From Scilla litardierei (lineage: Eukaryota; Streptophyta; Magnoliopsida; Asparagales; Asparagaceae): a stretch of DNA of 64,000 nucleotides. Below are positions 25,346 through 35,517 of the stretch, one piece after another. The DNA is taken from contig JAULAV010009336.1 of assembly GCA_030789695.1 (NCBI GenBank), forward strand, positions 1 to 64,000. Reading direction: 5' to 3'. A program made the position numbers and the translations under genes. Under the pieces are notes generated by a model. It did no database searches and was not told where the DNA came from. It was given only the letters and a program-made list of their open reading frames with translations. Within the stretch, counting starts at the first letter, position 1. Every line of letters starts with the position of its first letter.

Positions 25346-25980
25346 TTTCCCCTCTATTAAACTAGGGCACCCCCTTCTCCTTCACTTCGATAACGCTGCT
25401 TCCTCTCCCTACGTAATTGCTTTGTCAAGCCCGAAGCAATTCAGGCAGCGCTCCGACTAGCATGTATAGCGTCACGATGATATTTGTTGCTTCGGCTGTT
25501 CCTTTCGTTTGGGACTCTCTTCACAATTTTCATGTCTCCCTTCAAAATTAAGAGGAACTAGTTTTAGGGTTTCGTTACTTTCTTCAAAATTTTCATTTCA
25601 TGGATAAAGATCTCTAACTTCGATGTGGTCATTTCTTGTTAGGTTGGGGAACGGACGAGGCGACGATCATCGAGATCATATGGCATTTTTCTCCGGTCCA
25701 GCGCCTCCACATATAGCAGGTGTACAAGGAGACGTATGGCGAGAAGCTGTTTGTGTCTCTGGACAAGGAGATCTCTTTCGATTTTGTGGTACAATTCGAC
25801 ACTGTTTCGGGTTGTTTTCTTACTGCTAAATTGTTGACAGGAGGGCTGGAGGTCAACATGGTCAAGAGGGACACGTGGTACCCTTGGGATCAGTTGAAGG
25901 CACGTTCACTCGGTGAGGGACAGACAGATCCTCGTGTCGGGTTGCCGAAGGGTAGCTTCGGCAAAGCGATGACATCCTTG
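25346..25980 (+). other. CACTA-internal region with exon-like ORF, copy A
   Basis: After a T/C-rich leader there is an open frame from 25,720 (YKETYGEKLFVSLDKEISFD … FDTVSGCFLTAKLLTGGLEV). It also stays open in copy B (30,694-31,020) with similar residues, which hints that it was once coding. I do not recognise the family. It could be a captured host exon or a CACTA gene remnant. Confidence 0.45.
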
Positions 25981-26626
25981 TGGCGGAGATGAGCGAGCTC
26001 GTGGATGAGGGTGCTCGGCTCCGGCTGGAAAGACGCTGAGGGATAGCCTCGGCACCGCTGGATCTACTCAACCTGAATAGACGAGGAAGCTCGGTATGGG
26101 TGGTTGGACCTTGGTTCCGACCAAGTCCCCTCCGATGCCTAAGTCAGAACGGGTCTGAAGGATACTCGGTGGGATCGGTATGGCTCACGGGGAGGCCGAT
26201 ATACGAGTCAATATAAGGTGGAAAGCAAGGTCGTGTGAGATGAATACCTCTCTCCTCTGGGTATCCAGGAAGTGATCTTTTTGTAGGTTGTCCCTCGAGA
26301 CTCTTTATAGGAGTCTTCCTTGGCCACGTCTCCTCGACGTCCCCCCACTTCTGCCCCCACGATCCGCCAATTTGATGGCACCTTCATGGGTCATGAAGGT
26401 GGGCATAATGGGGCTCCTTAATGGTGATTAAGGGGGCGTGCTTTAAGGGGAGTGGTTAGCTCCCACTGACGTAGGCCGATGGTAGCGCCCACTTCGGTTT
26501 GAGGCCGGCCCGACTCCAGGCCTTCGTGGGGGCCTTGTCACTTGGCCCACTCTCTCTCAGGGCCGCTGGTTTGTGACGCGGGCTTAGGTCGTTCGATCTT
26601 GGCCTATTCACGGAATGATCGTATCA
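25980..26626 (-). repeat. 3' LTR of Tat-type gypsy element, copy A
   Basis: The right boundary is clear. On the - strand a polypurine tract (AATGGGGGCAAA, 26,627-26,638) is followed by TGATACGATCATTCCGTG, the LTR start. A TATA box (CTATAAAGAGTC on the - strand, near 26,303-26,310) lies inside, and a TAGGCATCGGAGGGGAC-type stretch, common in Tat LTRs, follows. The left boundary is not certain and may lie anywhere from about 25,950 to 26,050. Confidence 0.7.
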
Positions 26627-26638
26627 TTTGCCCCCATT
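26627..26638 (-). other. Polypurine tract, gypsy copy A
   Basis: AATGGGGGCAAA on the - strand lies immediately upstream of the LTR start. It primes plus-strand DNA synthesis in LTR retrotransposons. The same motif is present in copy B (31,623-31,635). Confidence 0.75.
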
Positions 26639-26899
26639 GCTCGGGCCGTTCGGATTCTGACGGTTCAGTTCAGGCGATGTGATTTGTGTGGATTTGACAG
26701 GTGCGCCAGTCAAGGCAGCGGCATTAAATGGAAGCCATCATGGCGCTACTGTTCTGAAATTCTCTTGCCCCTAGGAGCGGGATTCGAAGCGCCGTGCCTT
26801 GGAAGATGTCAACGCGTGTGCTCAGGTGGACGGCCCGCGATGGAGCGGAAGGGCCTCGGGGGAGTGGTATTAAGGGAAGCGGTTGCATGATGGTTCTGC

Positions 26900-29130
26900 T
26901 TCTTCAGCGATGTCTTCTTCTTCATCATCCCCCGTGCCTCCCGTAGCTCTTCTCGGTGCCGCATCATGTGTCCCCCATCGTCCTCTTCTTCTTCTAGCGT
27001 AGGTCATGCTACTGCTGTAGATCCTCCCATTCTGCCCCAAGGATCGGTCTTGAAGATCTGTCGTCATGGGGTTGGTCTCTTCAGGGTGCCCTCCGAGGTG
27101 CTGACATGGCCGTCGTCAGTTTGTGCTACTTCAATCGAGCGACTGCATTCTAGATACATTCTCCCCCGTGCTCTGCCTGGGCCCCTGAGAAGGATGAGAG
27201 GGTTTGCTTCCCTTGTTGTTGCGAAGTCAGGGTGTATGAGCAGAGCTTCCGGTTCGGGCCGCGGTTCCCTCTCCACCCATTTATCATTGTGCTTCTGAGG
27301 GCCCATGGGCTTGCCCTATGCCAATTCTGCCCTAATGTCGTCGGGTCTCTCGTGGGGTTCATCGTGCTCTACATGCTCCGCGGGATAGAGCGGACCCTTC
27401 GGTGCTTCGCCCAATTTTTTCGCATGAGCCACCACCAGTCGGGCGCCTGGCTTTACATAAGTGCATGTCCAAAGAAGAGCTTGATGTTGGGGTTGCCATC
27501 TTCCTTGAAGAGTTGGAAGGGGGAGTATGTCTTCGTGGGCTTCCGCTCAGAGGTTGATTTTCCGGTCTGATGGGGGGAAGCGAGCTTGTTGGTCCTCGAA
27601 TTGGGGGATCTCACCGACGTAGAGGCCAAGGAGATTGACACCTTATTGGCCATTCCCATAGCCGACCGAAAGATCGATGTCCTCTTCTTGGATCATGACC
27701 TGAGGTTGACCGGGTGGCCCCTCGGTGAGTCTTCTCGAAACCCTTTGTTTAGAGTGTTTGTCAGGCGGACCTGCTTAAGTAAGGCTGTCTCCTCGACCAG
27801 TCTTTTTTTGCAGGCGGGTTTGGCCACGGCCCTTCTCAGTCTTTCATTCCAGCCTCCGTGCCTAATCCAGCCCGCGGAGGGGGGGATCATGTTTTGGATG
27901 TTCGAAGGAAGTCTGGTGCCGGGTCTTTCGGAGTTGGCACGAAGCGAGCGAGTGAGCAGTTGCCCCCGGTCCAGTGAGGGGGCAAGCAAAATAAGGCTCG
28001 GGTCTGCGTCGTGGTCAGGGATGCTCCCCCTTGATGCTCCTGCCCAGCCTCCTCAAGCGAAGGATAGGTGGCCCTGGGGCGGGCCCTCTCCGTCGCGCTC
28101 GGGGCCACCCCCGGATGATTACGAGTGGTCATTGGGCATGTTCAGGTCGGTCGAGGCCGATCTACCGCAGTCCAGGGAGGGGTTACTCAGTCCTCATTTT
28201 CCGGTGGGGCTAAAGGAGCCCGTCTTCTCCGACGGTGGGGTCGCGGCGCGGCTGGCTGAGAACTGTTGCCTTCTCCATGACCAATCCATGTTGGACGAGG
28301 TGAGGGGCGACTGACTTGCGGCCTTCGTGATACAGGCCGCGTATCAGGTAGGACCTTGCATGGCAACATGCCTCACTTTCTGTCGGAGCCTCTAACTTGC
28401 CCATTCCCTTTGATGCAGTTGTCCTCGGTCGGCCTTTTGATGAGGCACCAATTCGTGGCGCTCGAGGATGCAGGGACAAGTCGCACTCGGAAATCGACAG
28501 CCAATGAGGGTACTAACGAGGCGGCCCATGATATTGAGGTTTGTGTCATGTCGTTGGAGACCCGACTGGCCGAGCTCTCGTCCGACCTAGAGAGGTCGGA
28601 CATGGAGAGGGCTTTGGCACTGGCCGAGAAGTCGAAGGCCAAGGATCGGGTCGCCGAGCTGGAGAAGGCCGCTGAGGCAAGAGCGATTGGTGGCCCAGCA
28701 GAGGAGGCTGATGTCACGGAGCTCGAAGGGCTCCTGGGAGTGGGAGGAGCGGGAGCAAGCTCTCTTGGCCAGGCTCAACAAAATCTCTCGAGAGGGAGAG
28801 AAAGAGCGGGCAGAGCACTAGTGTCAAGTCACCGTCCTCGAGGCCCGGATCAAGAAGCTCGAGGTGGTGGATCCCTGGCGTATTGCCAAGGAGGCCGTGG
28901 ATGAGTATGCCACGTCCTTCGTCGCTGGGGTGATGTACGAGGCATTTGAGAGGGGGTTCGCCCATTGTCGGTCCGAAGTTCAGCGGAGGTTCCCGCACTC
29001 TGGGGTCGGTTTGAGGAGCTCTGGATGGATTTTGAGGGTGAGGAGGAGGTCGTCGCCGACCGCACCGAGGGTACCGATTAGCTGGGTGGTGCTCCCGTGG
29101 TTTCTCGGCTGCTCAAGGAGGATGGGGGCT
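26900..29130 (+). pseudogene. Antisense ORF of Tat-type gypsy element ('putative gypsy-type transposon' family), copy A
   Basis: Reading on the + strand, opposite to the element's pol, the pieces are: a Ser-rich N-terminal part (26,966-27,298), the core around 27,232-27,570 (FRFGPRFPLHPFIIVLLRAH, then GLALCQFCPNVVGSLVGFIV and the SHHQSGAW / FVGFRSEVDFPV end), a linker (27,586-28,314), and an Ala/Glu-rich coiled coil at 28,530-28,780 (LAELSSDLERSDMERALALA, then EKSKAKDRVAELEKAAEARA). This order is that of the plant 'putative gypsy type transposon' proteins (I believe PF04195). Several frame changes split it. Its function is unknown. Antisense ORFs between pol and 3' LTR are known in Grande/Tat-type elements. 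Confidence 0.72.
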
Positions 29131-29399
29131 TAACCGATCAGCGTCCCCCCTTTGCTTTGTATATGATTTTTTGGCTTTTTGTCTTGCTTCTATAATGTAC
29201 AGGTCCATGTTTGATCAAACTGTTTTCTGAAAAAAGTTTTCTTTCTTTAGCGCTGTAATGGTATGCCCCCTCACGCAATTCCGGTCGGGATGTTAGAGCG
29301 GACTGGTTTGGGGGAATCGGGTTGCCCTTCTTGACGATCAGTCCACTAGGTTGATGCCCAAGGGAATGTTTCTTGTTTCATGGCCGAACAGATGCCCGG

Positions 29400-29955
29400 C
29401 ATGCCAAGGGTTGTCCTTGGCCTTAAGGTTGAGCGGGTGATCGTCCTGCTGGGGGACTTGCCTCCAGCCTTACGGTCGGTCGGATCGGTCAACCTGCTGG
29501 GGGAGCTACCTCCAGGCTTATGGTCGATCGATTGATCAACCTGCTGGGGGCGTTGTCCCCAGCCTTATGCTTGATCAGGTCGGTCGGCCAGCTGGAGGAG
29601 CTACTTCCAGGCTTACAGAGATCGATTGGTCGGCCTGCTGGGGGAGTTGCCCCTAGCCTTAAGGTCGATTCGGTGACCGGCCCACTGGGGGAGTTGCCCC
29701 TAGCCTTATGGTCGATCGGGTTCGGTTGGCCAGCTGGGGGAGATACCCCCAGTTTTACAGTCGATCGATTGATTGGCCTACTGTGGGAGTTGCCCACAGC
29801 CTTACAGTCGATCGGTTGGTTGGCCTGCTGGTGGAGTTGCCCCCAGCCTTATGGTCGAGCGACAGATCAGCCTGCTGGGGAAGTTACCCCAGCCTTACGG
29901 TCGATCGATTGGTCGGCTTGCTGGGGGAGTTGCCCCAGCCTTATGGTCGAGTGGC
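29400..29955. repeat. 49-bp minisatellite of gypsy 3' region, copy A
   Basis: About eleven units carry the core tggtcgatcgattggtcggc and 'ctgctgggggagttgcccccagcctta'. Each unit contains a GGGGGAGTTGCCCCC-type inverted repeat. Long + strand ORFs here (for example 29,520-30,032) are the repeat read through. The array stops at the CACTA-like start of copy B. Confidence 0.9.
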
Positions 29956-29961
29956 AAAAAT

Positions 29962-30320
29962 CACTACTACAAAAAAGACATTTAATAGCACATGTTAGAC
30001 AGCGCTTGCCAATTATAACCGCAGATTATTAGATGCACAGATAATAGACAGTGCTTCTTTCTGCAAGCACTGTTAAAGGTCGGATAATAGACAACGCTTC
30101 TTTCTGCAAGCGCTGTTAAAGGTCCGATAATAGATAGCGCTTCTTTTTGCAAGCACTATTTATTAGAAGCACAGATAATATACAGCTCTTCTTTCTGCAA
30201 GCGCTGTTAAAGATCAGATAACAAACAACGCTTCTTTCTACAAACACTCTCTCTGTTAAAGATTAGATAATAGACCACACTTCTTTCTGCAAGCGCGGTT
30301 ATAGCCAGTGCGATCATTTT
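29962..30320 (+). mobile_element. CACTA-like transposon 5' end with subterminal repeats, copy B
   Basis: It begins with an intact cactactacaaaaaagac and carries the same 44-bp inverted-arm repeats (agcgcttctttctgcaagcgct type) as copy A. No transposase or opposite end is found. Confidence 0.72.
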
Positions 30321-30979
30321 TCCCCTCTATTAAACTAGGGCACCCCTTTCTCCTTCACTTCGATAGCGCTGCTTCCTCTCCTTACGTAATTGCTCTGTCG
30401 ATCCCGAAGCGATTCGGGTAGTGCTCTGACTAGCCTGTCTAGCGTCACGGTGATATTTGCTGCTTCGGCTGTTCCTTTCGTTTGGGACTCTCTTCACAAT
30501 TTTCATGTCTCTCTTCAAAATTAAGAGGAACTAGTTTTAAGGTTTCGTTACTTTCTTCAAAATTTTCATTTCATGGATAAAGATCTCTAACTTCGGTCGT
30601 GGTCGTTTCTTGTTAGGTTGGGGAACGGACGATGAGACGATCATCGAGATCATAGGGCATTGTTCTCCAATCTAGCGCCTCCACATACAGTAGGTGTACA
30701 AGGAGACGTATGGCGAGGAGCTGTTCGTGTCTCTGGACAAGGAGATCTCTGTCGATTTTGAGGTACAATTCGATACTGTTTCGGGGTGTTTTCTCACTGA
30801 TAAATTGTTGACTGGAGGGTTGGAGGTCAACGTGGTCAAGAGGGACATGTGGTACCTCTGGGATCAGTTGAAGGCATGTTCACTCGGTGAGGGACGCACG
30901 GATCCCTGTGTCGGCTTGTCGAAGGGTAGCTTCAGCAAAGCGATGACATTCTTGTGGCAGAGACGAGCGGGCTCGTGGA

Positions 30980-31622
30980 TGAGGATGCTCGGTTCCGGCT
31001 GGAAAGACACTGAGGGGTAGCTTCGGCACCGCTGGATCTACTCGACCTAAATAGACGATGAAGCTCGGCAGGGGGGTCGGACCTTGGTTTTGACCAAGTC
31101 CCCTCCGATGCCTAAATTAGAACGGGTCTGAAGGATACTCGGTGGGATCGGTATGGCTCACGGGGAGGCCGATATGCGAGTCCTCGGGCCGAGCTATGGA
31201 GGAGAAATATAAGGTGGAAAGCAAGGTCGTGTGAGATGAATACCTCTCTCCTCTGGGTATCCAGGAAGTGATCCTTTTGTAGTTTGTCCCTCGAGACTCT
31301 TTATAGGAGTCTTCCTTGGCCACGTCTCCTCGACGTCCCCCCACTTCTGCCCCCACGATCTGCCAATTTGATGTCACCTTCATGGGTCATGAAGGTGTGC
31401 ATAATGGGGCCCCTTAATGGTGATTAAGGGGGCGCACTTTAAGGGAAGCGGTCAGATCCCACTGACGTAAGTCGATGGTAGCGTCCACTTCGGTTCGAGG
31501 CCGACCCGACTCCAGGTCTTCGTGGGGGCCTTGTCGCTTGGCCCGCTCTCTCTCAGGGCCGCTGGTTTACGACGCGGGCTTGGGCCATTCGGTCTTGGCC
31601 TATTCACGAAATGGTCGTATCA
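30980..31622 (-). repeat. 3' LTR of Tat-type gypsy element, copy B
   Basis: The right boundary is fixed by a polypurine tract (AATGGGGGCAAT, 31,623-31,635) followed by TGATACGACCATTTCGTG on the - strand. A TATA box (CTATAAAGAG) lies near 31,299-31,306. The left boundary is approximate. This LTR belongs to the gypsy pol found further right. Confidence 0.7.
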
Positions 31623-31889
31623 ATTGCCCCCATTGCTCGGGCTGTTCAGATTCTGACGGGTTTGTTTGGGCGATTTGATTTGTGTGGATTTGACATGTGC
31701 ACCAATCGAGGCAGCGGCATTAAATGGAAGACATCATGGCACTGTTGTTCTAAAATTCTCCTGCCTCTAGGAGCGGGATTCAAAGCGTCACGCCTTGCAA
31801 GATGTCGACTTGTGTGCTCAGGTGGACAGCCCGCGATGGAGCAGAAGGGCCTCGGGGGAGTGGTATTAAGGGAAGCAGTTGCCCAGTGA

Positions 31890-34130
31890 ATGAGGTTTCT
31901 GCTCCTTCAGCGATGTCTTCTTCTTCTTCATCCTCCGTGCCCCCCCAAGCTCTTCTCGGTGCCGCATCATGTGTCCCCCATTATCCACTTCTTCTTCTAG
32001 CGCATGTCATGCTGCCGCTGCCGCTTCCGATCCTCCCATTCCGCCCCGAGGATCAGTCTCGGAGACCCGTCGTCATGGGGGCGATCTCTTCGGGGTGCCC
32101 TCCGAGGTGTTGGTGTGGCCATCGTCGGTTTGTGCTACTTTAATCGGGTGACTGCGTTCTAGATACATTCTCCCCCCGTGCTCCGCTCGGGCCCCTGAGA
32201 AGGATGAGAGGGTTTGCTTTCCTAGCCGTTTGCGAAGTCGGGGGTGTATGAGCAGAGCTTCCGGTTCGGGCTGCGGTCCCCTCTCCACCCATTAATCATT
32301 GTGCTCCTGAGGGCCCATGGGCTTGCCCTATGCCAATTCTGCCATAATGTCGTCGGGTCTCTCGTGGGGTTCATCGTGCTCTGCATGCTCCGCGTGATAG
32401 AGTCGACCCGTCGCCTCTTCGCCCAATTTTTTCGCATGAGCCACCACCAGTCGGGCACCTGGGCTTTACATCAGTGCCCGTCCGAAGAAGAGCTTGGTAT
32501 TGGGGTTACCATCTTCCTTGAAGCACTTCAAGAGGGAGTACGTCTTCATGGGCTTCCCCTCAGAGGTTGATTTTCCGGTCCGATGAGGGGAAGCGAGCTC
32601 GTTGGCCCTCGAATTGGGGGATCTCATCGACGTAGAGGCCAAGGAGATCGCCACCTTGTTGGCCATTCCTGTAGCCGACCAGAAGATTGATGTCCTCTTC
32701 TTAGATCATGCCCTGAGGCTGACCGTGTGGCCCCTCGGTGAGTCTTCTCGAAACCCTTTGTTTAGAGTGTTTGTCAGGTGGATCCTGCTTAAGTAAGGTT
32801 GTCTCCTCGACCTGTACTATTTTGCAGGCGGGTTCGGCCACGGCCCTTCTCAGTCTTTCATTCCAGCCTCTATGCCCAGTCCCAGCCCGCGGAGGGGGAT
32901 CATGTTTTGGAGGTTCAAAGGAAGCCTGACGGCGGGTCTTCCGGAGTTGGCACGAAGCGAGCGAGGGAGAAGTTGCCCTCGGTCCAGGGAGGGGGCAAGC
33001 AAAAGAAGGCTCGGGTCTGCGTCGTGGTTAGGGACGCTTCCCCCTTGATGCTTATGCCCAGCCTGCTCAAGCGAAGGATAGGTGGCCCTGGGGCGGGCCC
33101 TCTCCATCGCGCTCGGGGCCACTCCTGGAGGATTACGAGCGGTCCTTGGGCATGTTCAGGTCGGTCGAGGCCGATCTACCGCGGTACAGGGAGGGGTTAC
33201 TCAGTCCTCATTTTTCGGTGGGGATGAAGGAGTCCGTCTTCTCTGACTATGGGGTCGCGGCACGGTTGGCTGAGAATTGTTGCCTGCCCCAGGACCAATC
33301 CGTGTTGGACGAGGTGAGGGGCGACTGACTCGCGGCCTTCGTGATACATGTCCGGTAGCAGGTAGGACCTTGCATGGCAACATGCCTCACATTATATCGG
33401 AGCCTCTAGCTTGTCCCTTCCCTTTGACGTAGTTGTCCTCGGTCGGCCTTTTGATGAGGCGCCAATTCGTGGCGCTTGCGGATGCAGGGACAGGTCGCAC
33501 CCGGAAATCGGCAACCAAGGAGGGCACTGAAGAGGGGGGCCCAGGATGCCGAGGTTTGTGTCAGGTCAGTGGAGACCTGACTGGCGAGCTCTCGTCCGAC
33601 CTGGAGAGGTCGGACATGGAGAGTGCTTTGGCACTGGCCGAGAAGTCGAAGACCGAGGATCGGGTCACCGAGCTGGAGAAGGCCGCTGAGGCAAGAGTGG
33701 TTGGTGTCCCAGCAGAGGAGGCTAACATAACAGAGCTCGAAGGGCTCCTGGGAGCGGTGGAGGAGCGGGAGCAAGCTCTCTTGGCCAGGCTCAACACAGT
33801 CTCCAGAGAGGGCGAGAAAGAGCAGGCAGAGCACCAGTGCCAAGTCGTCGTCCTCGAGACCCGGATCAAGAAACTGGGGGCAGTGGATCCCTGAAGTATT
33901 ATCAAGGAGGCCGTGGATGAGTATACCACGTCCTTCGTTGTCGGGAGGGGGCTCGTCAGTTGTCGATCCGAGGTTCAGCGGAGGTTCCCACACTTCGGGG
34001 CCGGTTTGAGGAGCTATGGATGGATTCTGTGGGCGAGGAGGAGGCCGACGCTGACCGCCCCGATGTTACCGATCAGCTGGGTGGTGCTCCTGTGGTTTCT
34101 CCGGTCGCTCAGGGAGGAGGAGGGGCTTAA
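31890..34130 (+). pseudogene. Antisense ORF of Tat-type gypsy element, copy B
   Basis: It has the same protein layout as copy A: Ser-rich start (31,900-32,143), core at 32,244-32,570 (FRFGLRSPLHPLIIVLLRAH, LVGFIVLCMLRVIESTRRLF), linker 32,602-33,227, and coiled coil 33,560-33,890 (SSDLERSDMESALALAEKSK, then EDRVTELEKAAEARV). Frameshifts fall at places different from copy A (for example after SHHQSGTWALHQCPS). The two copies therefore decayed separately after duplication. It lies opposite in strand to pol. Its role is unknown. Confidence 0.72.
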
Positions 34131-34389
34131 CCCATCAAAGCCCCCCTTGCTTTGTATATGATTTTTTGGCTTTTTTCGTGCTTCTGTAAAGTACATGTCC
34201 ACGTTTGATCAAACTGTTTTCTGAAAAAAGTTTTCTTTCTTTCGCGCTGTAATGGTATGCCCCCTACCGCAAGTCCGGGCGGGATGTTAGAGCGGACAAG
34301 TTTGGGGGAATCAGGTTGCCCTTTTGACGATCAGTCCACTAGTCTGATGCCCAAGGGAATGTTTCCCATTTCGTGGCCGAATGGATGCC

Positions 34390-35095
34390 CGGCCTGCCAA
34401 GGGTTGTCCTTGGCCTTATGGTCGAGCGGGTGATCTTATGGTCGAGCGGGTGATCGTCCTGCTGTGGGACTTGCCTCCAGCCTTACGGTCGGTCGGATCG
34501 GTCGACCTGCTGGGGGAGCTACCTCCAGGCTTATGGTCGATCGATTGATCAACCTGCTGGGGGCATTGTCCCCAGCCTTATGCTTGATCGGGTCGGTCGG
34601 CCAGCTGGGGAGCAACTTTCAGGCTTACGGCGATCGATTGATCGGCCTGCTGGGGGAGTTGCCCCCAACCTTATGGTCGATCCGGTGACCGGCCCGCTGA
34701 GGGAGTTGCCCCAGCCTTATGGTCGATCGGGTTCGGTTGGCCAGCTGGGGGAGTTGCCCACAGCCTTATGGTCGATCAGGTTCGGTTGGTCAGCTGGGGG
34801 AGCTACCCCCAGTTTTATGGTCGATCGATTGATTGGCCTACTGGGGGAGTTGCCCCAGCCTTACGGTCGATCAGTTGGTTGGCCTGTTGAGGGAGTTGTC
34901 CTAGCCTTATGGTCGAGCGACGGGTCGGCCTGCTGGGGGAGTTATCCCAGCCTTACGGTCGATCGATTGGTCAGCCTGCTGGGGGAGTTTCCCCCAGCCT
35001 TATGGTCGAGCGGTGGGTCGGGCTGTTGGGGGAGGTGCCCCCAGCCTTACGATCGATCCGCGGGTTGGCCTGCTGGGGGAGTCGTCCTTGGTCTC
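34390..35095. repeat. 49-bp minisatellite of gypsy 3' region, copy B
   Basis: About fourteen units match those of copy A (tggtcgatcgattg … ctgctgggggagttgcccc). It ends at the start of unique sequence leading into the integrase C terminus. ORFs 34,464-35,151 are repeat read-through. Confidence 0.9.
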
Positions 35096-35233
35096 TCGAT
35101 CGAGCAGGAACATGTCTGCTGCGTTTGTTCCTAGCTATGCCTGAAGAATGACTAGATGCATTAAGCGGCTCTTCTTTATTCATGGTCGTTTTCGGTACAT
35201 TTTCTTGGAGGGGGTGGGTAGCATTGTACACAC

Positions 35234-35512
35234 TCACCGGTAGTACTTGCGAAGGTGCTTTTCGTTCCAGGTGTGAGTCAACATCTTCACTCCTAGGGTA
35301 GAGAGCGAGTAAGTAGCAGGGCCGAGGACCTCGTTGACCTTATAGGGCCCTTTCCATTTAGCAGCAAGCTTCCCCTTGCGGGCGATCTCCAATTTAAAGA
35401 TCGCTTTCCTGAGAACCAGATCCCCTAGGTGGAAACTCCTTCCTTTGACCCGGGAGTTGTAGTAGCGGCCACTTGGTGTTTTTGTCATACGATCGAAGCC
35501 AGAGCTTGGTTT
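35234..35512 (-). pseudogene. Gypsy integrase C-terminal part (left of copia insertion)
   Basis: The frame reads GRYYNSRVKGRSFHLGDLVL, then ARKGKLAAKWKGPYKVNEVL and HTWNEKHLRKYYR. This is the C-terminal (GPY/F-type) domain of Tat-lineage gypsy integrase, which binds DNA during integration. The remaining integrase lies at 59,139-59,700; a copia element separates them. Across the target duplication the reading continues in the expected order, apart from a TGA near 35,490. The frame ends at the expected pol stop near 35,234. Confidence 0.85.
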
Positions 35513-35517
35513 CGCCG
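35513..35517 (+). other. Target-site duplication of copia insertion (left)
   Basis: CGCCG directly left of the LTR recurs directly right of the other LTR at 59,134-59,138. Five bases is the usual size for copia insertions. Confidence 0.85.

Larger units (their letters stand above)
24994..29961. repeat. Segmental tandem duplication, copy A (4,968 bp)
   Basis: The whole block recurs from 29,962 in the same order and orientation: CACTA-like end, subterminal repeats, unknown exon-like part, gypsy 3' LTR, PPT, antisense ORF and minisatellite. The first bases of the two copies (cagtactacaaaaaag and cactactacaaaaaag) are 4,968 bp apart. By eye the copies differ at roughly one base in ten, with many small indels, so the duplication is not recent. 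Confidence 0.88.
29962..35090. repeat. Segmental tandem duplication, copy B
   Basis: It repeats copy A from cactactacaaaaaag onward with the same modules: subterminal repeats 29,962-30,320, leader to 30,690, ORF 30,694-31,020, LTR to 31,622, antisense ORF 31,890-34,130, minisatellite 34,390-35,090. Unlike copy A it continues into the gypsy pol, so copy B keeps the original right-hand context. Confidence 0.88.

Noticed and set aside
29520..30032. Long plus-strand ORFs with repeated VDRLVGLLGELP-like words (also 34,464-35,151)
   Set aside because: They are the 49-bp minisatellite read in several frames; the unit length not divisible by three makes all frames look repetitive.
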